Positions 23,661-32,655 of a DNA stretch of 61,816 bases are shown here, piece by piece; the first letter of the stretch is position 1, and every line of letters starts with the position of its first letter. A program made the translations under genes and the position numbers. Source of the DNA: Alitiscatomonas aceti (lineage in GTDB: Bacteria; Bacillota; Clostridia; Lachnospirales; Lachnospiraceae); contig NZ_JAOQJF010000018.1 of assembly GCF_025567195.1 (NCBI RefSeq), positions 1-61,816 on the forward strand, written 5' to 3'. A model generated the notes under the pieces. That model had not been told where the DNA came from. It searched no databases and saw only the letters and a list, made by a program, of their open reading frames with translations.

Positions 23661-26045
23661 TTAGTCCATGGTCTTGATCCGCTCTACAAGGGAAAGCCGT
23701 TTAGAGTAACGGACAGCAACCACAGAGAAGATTCCGGTCACGACCAAAAGTGCCAGAACAAAAACAACCGTTTCCATCAAAGGGAATTGATAGGACAGTT
23801 CCCCAAAAATATTAAAACTGCTGATCACATAGTCAAAAATCCAGCCCAGGATTCCGCCAATGCCAACTGACAAAAATACCGTAACCCCTGCGTACCACAG
23901 GCATTCTGCAATCAGCATACGGGAAACCTGCTTTCCGGTCATTCCCACAGACTGCAAAATCCCAAGCTCCTGCTGCCTTGCCAGCAGATTGGTCATCAGG
24001 GTGTTGACCAGATTTACCATGGAGAACACAAACAGGAATGCCAGCAGCAGATAAACACCGCGGGTCATCATCTTTAGCTGCGATTCCAGGGATGCCGCAT
24101 GGTCTGCTCTGGAAAAGACCGTCAGCACCGGATTTTCCAGCAGGCTGAAAATAGACGCCCTGAGCGCATCCGAGTCCTCCGATGTATGGACATTCCAAAC
24201 AGCCTCTCTGTTCTCAATGTCCGGGTAGAGCTGATCGGCCAGTTCTTCTGTAAGGGTAAACAGGCCCCATGCGCCGGTGCCCGATGTCACTGACGGTTTC
24301 GCAATCCCCATGACCGTTACTTCTATGGTCTTACCGTCCATGGATTCAAAGGTCAGCACATCCCCGACAGCAGGCGTATAGCCATAAAACATACTTAAAA
24401 GATGATCTTCCGAATCAGTCACGACCACACCGTTGTTCGCGGCAAGCTCCTCATAATCTGCGCTGCCCTGTTCCAGATTTTCCTCCGGCAGCCACTGTTC
24501 CATCTGCTCTCTGTCAAACACAGGGAACTTTAATGCAACACTTTCCTGGGGGAGTTTCACCGTTACGGATGTTACTTCATGGCTGGTGATAGATTCCACA
24601 CCATCTATGGCAAGAAGCTCCTGACGAAGTTCTTCTGTCAATGGATTTTCCCGTGCGATGGCAGGCAATCCTTCCGCGCCTCCCGAATCCATCCAGCTGA
24701 CCTCATAGTTACAGTGATCTCCCATAGCTTCTATCGCCATCTTTTCGGGACTGATGGAGTTAAGTACCGTAGCGGCTGTTACCAAAAACACACCCGTCAA
24801 TCCCAAAGATACCAGAGTGATGACCGTCTTTTTCCTACTCCGCCTAAAGTTCATCTGTGCCATAGAGAACGGCGTAATGCGGTGGTTTTTCTGATCTTTC
24901 CGGTCTGTTGCCGTTTCATAACCACTGGAGCGGACCGCTTCGATTGGGGATACCCTCGCCGCCATGCGGACAGGCGCATGAATGGACAGAAATACCGTCA
25001 GGGCGCAGGCTGCTGCGGTCGCAGCCAGATAAGGCAGATTGCCCATCCAGCTCCAATGTGCCGGGAAAATGGCAAACCCGATGGCCCCTCCAACCAAAAG
25101 CCCCAGCGGGATACCGCAAAGAGATAACAGCAATCCCTCCCGCCGCACGATCCGCCGGATCTGTTTTGGTGTTGTGCCAATCACTTTCAGGCGTCCATAT
25201 TCCCGCATTTTGCCCTTTACGGAAATGAAAAAGATACTGTAAATGACCACGGCACAGGCAACCAGCAAAAGGATTGCCACGGGAATGTAATATTTCATCA
25301 CGCCGGACTTAAAGCCCTGCATATCGAAATAGTTGGAACTGTAAAAAATCTGATCCTCTGAGACATCGTTGGCAGAAAGGAATGCTGCAATATCCGCCTT
25401 GAGCTGCTCCAGCTCCATACTATCAGCACCAGTATAACGAAGCCGAAATTCAAACAGCGGCTCTCCCTGCGCCATCTCCTCCACAAATGCTTCAGATACA
25501 TAAAGCTGGAACATACGGGAGTCATTCTCCACATCCATGATACCGCTGACGGTATAGGTCTGCTTTCCGTTTCCAAGATTCACTTCTATGGTCTGCCCTA
25601 CTTCTGCGGGGATTTCAAAATAATCAAGAAATGCCCGTTCTACCAGAATTTCATTGGCAGCCTGCGGAAGTGTCCCAGTAAAGGAAGGCTTCTTACCCAA
25701 TTCCATCCAGTTGGCATCCGCATACTCCACAGTCAGAACGCTGTCACCATAGCGGGCAGAACCGTAATTCTGGGAAAGGCCCCAGCGTTCCACTTCCGGG
25801 CAGTCTTTCAGTCTTTCAATCGTATCACGGTCACAATTCACCACAACCGCCTGATACTGTCCCCGAATGTCCGCCTCCAGTTTTCTGTCACTTCCCGCTC
25901 CCGCACAAAAAATCGCTGCCATCAAAGCTGCCGCCAGAGCAATCGTTACGATCACAAACAGGTTGCGCCGCTTATCTGTCTGAATACTTCGTGACGCCAA
26001 TTTTTTAATGACCGGCCCTGTATCATTTTCAAAAGGCAATGTCAT
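23661..26045 (-). CDS. FtsX-like ABC permease, PFENDT type (794 aa)
   Basis: It begins MTLPFENDTG; the ATG at 26043-26045 has GGAGG 8 nt upstream, and a GTG three codons earlier is less likely. The architecture matches the 21200-23584 permease: helix 30-50, outer domain, helices near 255-280 and 310-360, the internal repeat start (ITPFSMAQMNFRRSRKKT), second outer domain, and a C-terminal triplet with LQSVGMTGKQVSRML. It is directly downstream of its ATPase (14 bp gap). Together with the next permease and the ATPase it forms an ABC complex of the MacB superfamily. Confidence 0.88.
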   Translation of the reverse strand: MTLPFENDTGPVIKKLASRSIQTDKRRNLFVIVTIALAAALMAAIFCAGAGSDRKLEADIRGQYQAVVVNCDRDTIERLKDCPEVERWGLSQNYGSARYGDSVLTVEYADANWMELGKKPSFTGTLPQAANEILVERAFLDYFEIPAEVGQTIEVNLGNGKQTYTVSGIMDVENDSRMFQLYVSEAFVEEMAQGEPLFEFRLRYTGADSMELEQLKADIAAFLSANDVSEDQIFYSSNYFDMQGFKSGVMKYYIPVAILLLVACAVVIYSIFFISVKGKMREYGRLKVIGTTPKQIRRIVRREGLLLSLCGIPLGLLVGGAIGFAIFPAHWSWMGNLPYLAATAAACALTVFLSIHAPVRMAARVSPIEAVRSSGYETATDRKDQKNHRITPFSMAQMNFRRSRKKTVITLVSLGLTGVFLVTAATVLNSISPEKMAIEAMGDHCNYEVSWMDSGGAEGLPAIARENPLTEELRQELLAIDGVESITSHEVTSVTVKLPQESVALKFPVFDREQMEQWLPEENLEQGSADYEELAANNGVVVTDSEDHLLSMFYGYTPAVGDVLTFESMDGKTIEVTVMGIAKPSVTSGTGAWGLFTLTEELADQLYPDIENREAVWNVHTSEDSDALRASIFSLLENPVLTVFSRADHAASLESQLKMMTRGVYLLLAFLFVFSMVNLVNTLMTNLLARQQELGILQSVGMTGKQVSRMLIAECLWYAGVTVFLSVGIGGILGWIFDYVISSFNIFGELSYQFPLMETVVFVLALLVVTGIFSVVAVRYSKRLSLVERIKTMD

Positions 26046-26059
26046 GTCTGCCACCTCCT

Positions 26060-26725
26060 TTATCCAACGATTTTGCCATCCTCAATCCGCACGATACGGT
26101 CTGCAAGCTGGGCAATGGCATCATTATGTGTGATCATTACCAGCGTCTGGTTAAATTCACGGCTTGTTCTCTGCAAAAGCCCCAGCACATCGGCGCTGGT
26201 CCTGCTGTCCAGGTTTCCGGTGGGTTCATCGGCAAGGACGATAGCGGGCTTTGACACCAGAGCGCGGGCGATAGCCACACGCTGCTGCTGGCCACCGGAG
26301 AGGTTGTTTGGCATATTCTTCAGCTTATCCTCCAGTCCCAGCATGGACACCACATCCGCCATGAATTTCTGATCCACCGTATCCCCATCCAGCTCCACCG
26401 GCAGGACGATGTTCTCATGGACATTTAGGATCGGCACCAGATTGTAGTTCTGGAAAATAAAGCCGATATTGCGGCGGCGGAAGATAGTAAGCTGCTCATC
26501 GTTCATCTTCGCCAGCTCCTTATCCCGCACCATCACGCTGCCGGAGGTGGGTGTGTCCAGACCGCCCATCATGTGAAGCAGGGTGGACTTACCGGAGCCG
26601 GAAGTGCCGACCACCGCCACAAATTCGCCCTCCTCCACAGAGAAGTTCACGCCATCCAGGGCGCGGGTAATGTTCGGCTCTGTGCCGTAGTATTTTTTAA
26701 GATCAGTTGTCTGCAAAATTTTCAT
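26060..26725 (-). CDS. ABC transporter ATPase (MacB/LolD type)
   Basis: A 221-residue ATPase with Walker A GTSGSGKST, Q-loop FIFQNYNLVP, signature LSGGQQQRVAIARAL, Walker B IVLADEPTGNLDS and switch His in VMITHNDAIA. It is the first gene of the operon continuing with two PFENDT permeases. A cargo box with -10 TACCCT or TATACT lies upstream (26756-26796). Confidence 0.93.
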   Translation of the reverse strand: MKILQTTDLKKYYGTEPNITRALDGVNFSVEEGEFVAVVGTSGSGKSTLLHMMGGLDTPTSGSVMVRDKELAKMNDEQLTIFRRRNIGFIFQNYNLVPILNVHENIVLPVELDGDTVDQKFMADVVSMLGLEDKLKNMPNNLSGGQQQRVAIARALVSKPAIVLADEPTGNLDSRTSADVLGLLQRTSREFNQTLVMITHNDAIAQLADRIVRIEDGKIVG

Positions 26726-26772
26726 AACAGTTACCTGCCTTTCTTATATTTGTTGAGTATAGGGTAAAGGGC

Positions 26773-26841
26773 AAATGTTGCAGAATTGTCCTAAAGGGTA
26801 TGAAAATCTATGGTGAATTGCTTCAATTTTAGGACAATTCA
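26773..26841 (-). promoter_or_regulatory. Cargo regulatory spacer, copy 2
   Basis: On the minus strand TTTAGGACAATTCTGCAAC begins near 26796 and runs into ATTT, followed 6 nt later by TACCCT. The plus strand of 26812-26841 carries a 30-bp sequence repeated exactly at 32240-32269. GAATTGTCCTAA and its inverse TTAGGACAATTC form a 12-bp inverted repeat about 32 bp apart. Confidence 0.75.
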
Positions 26842-26843
26842 AT

Positions 26844-28901
26844 CTAATAATTTTTCTCGTAAACTGCTTTCGTAGCAACTGCTGTCATTCTCCGCTGAAG
26901 CACTCCAAAAGCAATTATCTGAATAATCACTACCACCACTGATAACAACACGGCTAATACCGTAATTGCTGATATGTGTGTTACCGAGGATACAGCCATA
27001 AAGCGGTTAATCATAAATATGGCCGTAATACTTCCGCAAAAGGTAGGGAAAAAATAGATTAGCGCAATCTGCTTCCGAATCATTTTTTTCAAATCCCGTT
27101 CTTTCAACCCTAAATATACTGCCCGCTGGTAACTCTCCTGATCTTGCAGGATTGTTCCTGCAATTTTCAGGCACATAATCATTGAAGCTGAAACAAATGC
27201 TATAATTGCAATAAAGAAAATCAAAAGCAAATAGACAGAACCCGATTCCAGAAGTATATCAAGCTGGGTAGCCTTTGCATAAGGGTAAAAATCCCATTGC
27301 CTTGCTGCATAAAGCTCATTTCCCGCATAGGGAATAATCACATCTGAATACCCGCTGATCTTATCCTGAACAGCAGCCTCTTGATAACTGTCAAAAATTT
27401 CTCCGTTGTTTAATGTAACGATTTTTCCTAACAGTTCATCTTGAAATGCTTTGCTGTTTTCCGGGTGATCTCCATTAAAGAGATAGTACCGAAACTGGTA
27501 ATCCGGCCCCAGACTATTTTTCAATTCTTGAAATGTCTTATCATTCAAAATCAAAAAATAGCTGATCTGGGTGGAATTGTTGACGATATTTTCCTCTGAA
27601 ATCAGAGATGTCTTAGTCAGATGAAATTCTTTATGAACAGACGGGTTATAAAAATTTCCCTGTTCATTTGAAAATGTCTGAAATGTAGCATTATCCGAAT
27701 CTTCAAAATACCCGAACCCGTTTTCAGGCAAGGACAAAGTTTGCCCAGTCAAATCTTCAAAGCTGGATTGAGATATAACAAATTCCGGCCCCCATTCATT
27801 TTTTTCTTTTTCCTGATATTGATGTTCCCTGCCAATCAGAAGCATATCCAGACTATGCCAGTCAGAAGTGGATATATTATGTTCTTCCGCCATCAAACGG
27901 ATGGTACTTTCATCCAAATCTTTTTGCTGTTCACCTGTCGTCAAGACTGCATAATCATAGGGATCTTCTTTTACTTGATAATGAAGCTCCAGAAAACTAC
28001 TCCCGTTAAAGCAGATTGAAAAAACAGTCAGTGCGATTAGTAAAGAAGAAACAAATAAGGATAAGGTATATTGATTTCCTTTCTGCCGCACCAGATTATA
28101 AAAAAGGATATTTTTTCTGTATGCTTTTGGAAAAAAGCGTTTTACCAGTGTTCCAATCGTTGTAATCTGCGCTGTCAATAAGTAACCCCCTATCAAGCTG
28201 ATTACCAGAAAAAGCATTGAGATAGTTTTTAGTCCATCTATTACAGCGGTTATGTTAAACAAAATCACGCCCATAGGAATTGCAAACAATCCCAACAATC
28301 CAAGTATCGGTTTTGCGCCTTTTACTTCTTCATTTTCAGAGGAAGAATGGAGAATTTTAATCACATCTGCCTTTGATAAGGAGATTGTATTTTTCAACCG
28401 CAAAATCCCCCATGCGGAAATCCAAATCAGTATGGCAATAAAAATTCCCTGCCATCCAATCGTAAAAGTATGGTCTGTATAGGAGAGAAACAGTGTTAAA
28501 AAAGACCATACAGCAAATGCAAACGGAATGGATAGGACAACTCCTATCACACCACTAAAGGCGAAAACAAGATCAAACTGTTTATTGTGCATTTTAGTGA
28601 CTGCTTTCGGTGGCATACCAAGGGAAAGAAAGATTCCTATTTCACCCATTTGGAATTTCATAAAAATGGAATTTGCGTAAAAAAGAAATACAACAATGCC
28701 AAGTACTGTGATCCCATACATACCAAGTGCAATCAAATAAGTGGAACCGTCTGTCATAAGTACATCTGTGATTGCAGGGCTGAACAGCAAAACTCCATAA
28801 GCCCCTGTCATAAGGATTGCAAAGCAGATGGAGAGGCTTAATATCAGATAGCGCCCCTTATTTTGCCGGATCAGCTTTTTGGCTATTTCATTCAAAGTCA
28901 T
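26844..28901 (-). CDS. BceB-like FtsX-type ABC permease (685 aa)
   Basis: This permease has about ten membrane segments: one near residue 20-40, a trio between 55 and 175, further helices near 200-310, a large extracytoplasmic domain (about 320-555), then three C-terminal helices. That order, with a single large loop between helices 7 and 8, is typical of BceB-type peptide-antibiotic detoxification permeases. Its ATG overlaps the stop of the ATPase gene (ATGA). The region is AT-rich compared with the cargo on both sides, suggesting a separate origin. Its likely task is to free cell-wall precursors from peptide antibiotics, inferred from family. Confidence 0.88.
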   Translation of the reverse strand: MTLNEIAKKLIRQNKGRYLILSLSICFAILMTGAYGVLLFSPAITDVLMTDGSTYLIALGMYGITVLGIVVFLFYANSIFMKFQMGEIGIFLSLGMPPKAVTKMHNKQFDLVFAFSGVIGVVLSIPFAFAVWSFLTLFLSYTDHTFTIGWQGIFIAILIWISAWGILRLKNTISLSKADVIKILHSSSENEEVKGAKPILGLLGLFAIPMGVILFNITAVIDGLKTISMLFLVISLIGGYLLTAQITTIGTLVKRFFPKAYRKNILFYNLVRQKGNQYTLSLFVSSLLIALTVFSICFNGSSFLELHYQVKEDPYDYAVLTTGEQQKDLDESTIRLMAEEHNISTSDWHSLDMLLIGREHQYQEKEKNEWGPEFVISQSSFEDLTGQTLSLPENGFGYFEDSDNATFQTFSNEQGNFYNPSVHKEFHLTKTSLISEENIVNNSTQISYFLILNDKTFQELKNSLGPDYQFRYYLFNGDHPENSKAFQDELLGKIVTLNNGEIFDSYQEAAVQDKISGYSDVIIPYAGNELYAARQWDFYPYAKATQLDILLESGSVYLLLIFFIAIIAFVSASMIMCLKIAGTILQDQESYQRAVYLGLKERDLKKMIRKQIALIYFFPTFCGSITAIFMINRFMAVSSVTHISAITVLAVLLSVVVVIIQIIAFGVLQRRMTAVATKAVYEKNY

Positions 28902-29659
28902 CTGCTCACCTCCACCACTTTCAGAAAATCTAAAATTTCATTCATAAACTGGCGTGGTTCCACAGTACGCAACAATTCTTTTACGATCTTACCATCTGAT
29001 AGTGCTACCACGCGGTCAGCGTAAGACGCAGCGATGGCGTCATGTGTTACCATTAAAATTGTAGCGTTCATCTTTTCCTTTGCCAGCAAAAATGATTCAA
29101 TTACCGCAGCACTTGATTTAGAATCCAGATTTCCCGTTGGTTCATCTGCTAAAATAAGCAAAGGTGTATTTGACAAAGCTCTCGCAACTGCAACTCTTTG
29201 CTTTTGTCCGCCAGATAATTCGTTAGGATATTTTTCAGCAATTTCCGCGATTCCAAATGTATCAAGCAAATTTTGCGTCTTTTGATCCATTTCCGCATTA
29301 TCTTTTTTTCCTATGATTTGTGGGAGATAAATATTTTCCCGTACTGTCAGTCCATTTATCAACATAAAGTCCTGAAATATAAACCCCAAAATTGATGAAC
29401 GAATTTCCGCCTGCTTATTTTTGTCTGTGTGCAGCATATTCTCGGCTCCAATCATAACCGAACCACTATCAGCAGAAAGAAAACCAGATATAATGTTAAG
29501 CAAAGTTGTCTTTCCGCTGCCTGATGGCCCCATAACAGCGATAAACTCCCCTTGATTGACCTCCATATTGATTCCCTGCAAAACAGGATAGGTATTTCCC
29601 TTTGTGATATAAGATTTTTTCAAATCCGTAACCGTTAAAATTTTTTTGCTCGTGTTCAT
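28898..29659 (-). CDS. BceA-like ABC transporter ATPase
   Basis: A 253-residue ATPase with Walker A GPSGSGKTT, Q-loop FIFQDFMLIN, signature LSGGQKQRVAVARAL, Walker B LILADEPTGNLDS and switch His in LMVTHDAIAA. The start at 29657-29659 has AAAGGAGG upstream; longer in-frame versions run into regulatory sequence. It is coupled to the 685-residue permease by an ATGA overlap. Together they form a BceAB-like transporter probably regulated by the BceRS-like pair at 32656-34382. Confidence 0.92.
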   Translation of the reverse strand: MNTSKKILTVTDLKKSYITKGNTYPVLQGINMEVNQGEFIAVMGPSGSGKTTLLNIISGFLSADSGSVMIGAENMLHTDKNKQAEIRSSILGFIFQDFMLINGLTVRENIYLPQIIGKKDNAEMDQKTQNLLDTFGIAEIAEKYPNELSGGQKQRVAVARALSNTPLLILADEPTGNLDSKSSAAVIESFLLAKEKMNATILMVTHDAIAASYADRVVALSDGKIVKELLRTVEPRQFMNEILDFLKVVEVSR

Positions 29660-29706
29660 GGCACAACCTCCTTTGATAAAGTCATTGTAAAACCCAAAGA
29701 TCCGCG

Positions 29707-29773
29707 AAATGTTGCTGTGGCCAAAAATTTCATTGAAAATAGGGGGTGAAATGTTACAATGCTCGGACATTTC
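29707..29773 (-). promoter_or_regulatory. Cargo box copies upstream of the BceA-like gene
   Basis: Two AACATTT half-boxes occur on the minus strand: one ending at 29749, followed after CACCCC by TATTTT, the common 6-nt spacing; another ending at 29707 without a good -10. The full box is less conserved than in the other copies. It partly overlaps the end of the preceding permease gene region. Confidence 0.45.
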
Positions 29774-29777
29774 AAAA

Positions 29778-32165
29778 TCAGTCTGCCATTTTGATCCGTT
29801 CCACCAACGAATTTCTGCATTGAATTTTTAGACAGATAGCAGAAATTATAATAGGTGTTATTATTAAGCAGACACCGTAAATCAGTAATGGAATAAAAGG
29901 AAGAGCATATTGAAAATAAGTTAATCCATTCGCAGACAATATCCGTACTAACAAATAACCCATCAAGGTTCCTGCCACAACCGTAATAATCAAGCATGGA
30001 ATAATCAGTAAGACACTTTCATGCAGCAGCATTTTCTTTATCTGTTTTTTTGTCATACCGATAGACTCCAATATTCCAAATTCTTTTCTCCTTGTACTGA
30101 TACGACTAATCAAGGTGTTTGTCAGATTAAAAATGCTAAACATAATGACAAAGGCAGATACCCCATAAACTTGTACGCTGGTATTATGAATCGTATTTGC
30201 CGAAGATGCTTTTACCTCTTGTAAGGTTTCCATTACCAAATCAGGGTGTCGGGACAGTATTTTATTTAATTTGCTTTCTACTGATTTACCCACTTTTTCA
30301 TATTCAGGTACGGACAAAGTTAAGGAAGCTGTTAAATCCATATCGCCCCACAACTTTTCTATGGTTTCTTTTGGAAGATAAAAGCCCTCATTCATACTTT
30401 TTTCGGAAGTACCGGCAATCAAAACATCTATGCTGTGTTCAGTTCCATCAAACCATCGTAATGTCACTTTTTCTCCTATTGACGGGCAAGCATGATAGAC
30501 TTCTTTCTGTACGCTTGTTCCTAATATAACCATAGCGTCTTGTTTCACCAATGTTTCGTATGTCCAATCAACAGGAAGCGTTTTCAAAATTTCCTCCTGA
30601 TTATCAGGTGTAATCGGAATAATGGGAATTTCTAATTGTTCATCGTGATACTCAATAATGGCTGCGGTTCTCTCCGTAGCATAAATCTCTTTAACTTCCG
30701 GGATTTGTTGCAATTCTTCCATGAGTTCTTGTGAAAAAGGCGTATTAACTTGATACTCCGAAATACCATACGGTTTGGGATTGACTAATGTATTGTGGTT
30801 AATCGTAATATAATATTCTCCATCTTCCAAATTCCCCATTCTTGCAAAGGAATCTGGATTCCATGATGATATAAAAGTGGCTCCAACCATAAATAAAATC
30901 CCGCCGATTGCAAGCGAGGCAATCGTCAGATTGTGTTTTTTTCGATTCTGCTTTTCGCTCAATACGGCTAAAGAATACGGTGAGAGCCGAATATGATTTT
31001 TCCTATTCTGCACTCTATTTTCTTTTAGTTCTGGATCGTTTCCAACATATTTTGTTGCTTCAATAGGGGAAATATTTGAAGCTATTTGTGCGGGCTTGTA
31101 TACGGAAATTTGTACGATGATAATGCCTAATATTATTGCTAAAATACTTGTGGCTATGGCATTGATAATCGTTATTCCATTCGGCTCTAACAAATATGCA
31201 AATATGATACCTACTGTAATACCGGCAGGTATTCCGAACAGGCAGAAACGATACCCCTCTTTACGAATCATCCGCTTAATTTGTTTTTCTGTCATGCCAA
31301 TAGTTTTGAGCTGTCCAATCTGCGACACTTGATTTGATACCGAAAGGTAGAACACACTGTATATGACAATTCCGCTTGAAAATGCAATAAAAAGAGTAGC
31401 TAAAAGAACACCTCCCATTCCTGATCCACTGATAAGTGAGGAACAGAATTTGCTATTAAAATAAAGTTGGTTCCTGCTTATGTCTTGGGATAAAGCCAGA
31501 CGATATACTGTATTCTCAAAATCAATAAGTCCCATTTCCGTGGCACCATTTACACGAATCAAGGCACTATATGGAATATCAGATAATAACACACCCTGTT
31601 CTGCATACGCTGGGGAGACATAAAAGTAAAATGTTCCTGTTTCCACATTATCAGTAAAACCAGTAATGATGAAATCCTCTGTTTTACTCCCCGCCGTTGG
31701 TAAAGTGATGGTATCTCCTATATTTAGCTGATACCCCAGCTCTAATTGAACATTTTTATCAATTACAATTTCATTGTACTGTTCTGGACAGGTTCCACTG
31801 ACTAATTCATAGGATTTTATAATTCCAAAACCAGTCGGCATATAAACCGCTTCAAATTTGATCCCATCCATCAGAAAACTATCACTATGCTTATAGGGTA
31901 CAATATCTTCAAGATCAGGTTCTTTTTTCAGAACTTCTATCTGTTCTGCTGTAAGCCCCCCGATGGTAACTTGCTGCATTTGATTCAAAATCTTTTGTTC
32001 ACTAATTTTGCTTCCTTGTTGGAATAAGGAGATTCCCACAATCAAACTAATTGCTAGCGCAATGGTCAAAACATTAAAAAAGCAAAAAATACGATTTGAA
32101 GATACATTGCGTTTTGCTAATTTATTTATAATGATGCGGGTGTCATTTTCAAATGGTAATGTCAT
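29778..32165 (-). CDS. FtsX-like ABC permease, PFENDT type (795 aa)
   Basis: It starts MTLPFENDT like the two permeases at 21200 and 23661; the second of two in-frame ATG codons is preferred because AAAGGAG then has normal spacing. The architecture is the same: helix 28-50, outer domain, helices near 255-360, an internal repeat (IRLSPYSLAVLSEKQNRKKH), second outer domain, and a C-terminal triplet with LESIGMTKKQIKKML. It has no ATPase directly upstream; the nearest is the BceA-like gene downstream. It is AT-rich, unlike its two paralogues, and is preceded by regulatory spacer copy 3. Confidence 0.87.
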   Translation of the reverse strand: MTLPFENDTRIIINKLAKRNVSSNRIFCFFNVLTIALAISLIVGISLFQQGSKISEQKILNQMQQVTIGGLTAEQIEVLKKEPDLEDIVPYKHSDSFLMDGIKFEAVYMPTGFGIIKSYELVSGTCPEQYNEIVIDKNVQLELGYQLNIGDTITLPTAGSKTEDFIITGFTDNVETGTFYFYVSPAYAEQGVLLSDIPYSALIRVNGATEMGLIDFENTVYRLALSQDISRNQLYFNSKFCSSLISGSGMGGVLLATLFIAFSSGIVIYSVFYLSVSNQVSQIGQLKTIGMTEKQIKRMIRKEGYRFCLFGIPAGITVGIIFAYLLEPNGITIINAIATSILAIILGIIIVQISVYKPAQIASNISPIEATKYVGNDPELKENRVQNRKNHIRLSPYSLAVLSEKQNRKKHNLTIASLAIGGILFMVGATFISSWNPDSFARMGNLEDGEYYITINHNTLVNPKPYGISEYQVNTPFSQELMEELQQIPEVKEIYATERTAAIIEYHDEQLEIPIIPITPDNQEEILKTLPVDWTYETLVKQDAMVILGTSVQKEVYHACPSIGEKVTLRWFDGTEHSIDVLIAGTSEKSMNEGFYLPKETIEKLWGDMDLTASLTLSVPEYEKVGKSVESKLNKILSRHPDLVMETLQEVKASSANTIHNTSVQVYGVSAFVIMFSIFNLTNTLISRISTRRKEFGILESIGMTKKQIKKMLLHESVLLIIPCLIITVVAGTLMGYLLVRILSANGLTYFQYALPFIPLLIYGVCLIITPIIISAICLKIQCRNSLVERIKMAD

Positions 32166-32200
32166 AGCCATTCACTCCTTTCGCTGTCATCCTAACCCCC

Positions 32201-32269
32201 AAATGTTGCAGAAATATCCCAAAGGCTCAACAGTTTAAGGGTGAATTGCTTCAATTTTAGGACAATTCA
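32201..32269 (-). promoter_or_regulatory. Cargo regulatory spacer, copy 3
   Basis: On the minus strand TTTGGGATATTTCTGCAAC begins near 32224, continues to ATTT, and TAGGAT follows 6 nt later. The 30 bp at 32240-32269 are identical to 26812-26841. The repeat overlaps the stop codon of the 86-residue membrane protein gene. Confidence 0.75.
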
Positions 32270-32527
32270 TTTTCGTGTGTCTTTTTTATAAAGCCGGATA
32301 GATATAAGCAAAACCATTGCTAACTGAATTACAACAAAAAACAGCGTCAGCCAAACGCTCTCATAATAAGAAATATCTGTCCAGAAGATCACCAGATCTA
32401 CCAGAGCCACCACACCAGCCGACCATCTGATTTTTCTTGGAAAGAAGTGCCGGAGCAGCAGAACAACAACGACCGGCGGGATCAGCAAGCAAGCTGCATT
32501 GATGAGTAATGTCTTTGTGATTTCCAT
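32267..32527 (-). CDS. Small three-helix membrane protein
   Basis: The 86-residue protein has hydrophobic segments at about 7-25, 37-52 and 58-77, with a basic tail (RLYKKDTRK). No family is recognised. GGAGG lies 8 nt before the ATG. It has its own copy of the cargo box (32572-32594) and lies between the kinase gene and the PFENDT permease. It may be an accessory membrane subunit or a signal-modulating protein; this is inference from position. Confidence 0.65.
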   Translation of the reverse strand: MEITKTLLINAACLLIPPVVVVLLLRHFFPRKIRWSAGVVALVDLVIFWTDISYYESVWLTLFFVVIQLAMVLLISIRLYKKDTRK

Positions 32528-32559
32528 AAGGCCACCTCCAATTTCATAATGTTGCTGTC

Positions 32560-32594
32560 AGCATAAATCCCAAATGTTGCAGAATTGTCCTAAA
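32560..32594 (-). promoter_or_regulatory. Cargo box upstream of the small membrane protein
   Basis: The minus strand reads TTTTAGGACAATTCTGCAAC (from 32594) then ATTT, GGGATT and TATGCT as the -10. Confidence 0.7.
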
Positions 32595-32618
32595 ATCCAT
32601 TGTCCTCTAAAAATTTTT

Positions 32619-32649
32619 CAAAAAAGGCAGCCTGCCAAAACAGACTGCC
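32619..32649 (-). terminator. Terminator of the distal regulator-kinase operon
   Basis: GGCAGTCTG (32649-32641) pairs with CAGGCTGCC (32634-32626) on the minus strand, followed by six T. Confidence 0.85.
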
Positions 32650-32655
32650 TCAGAA

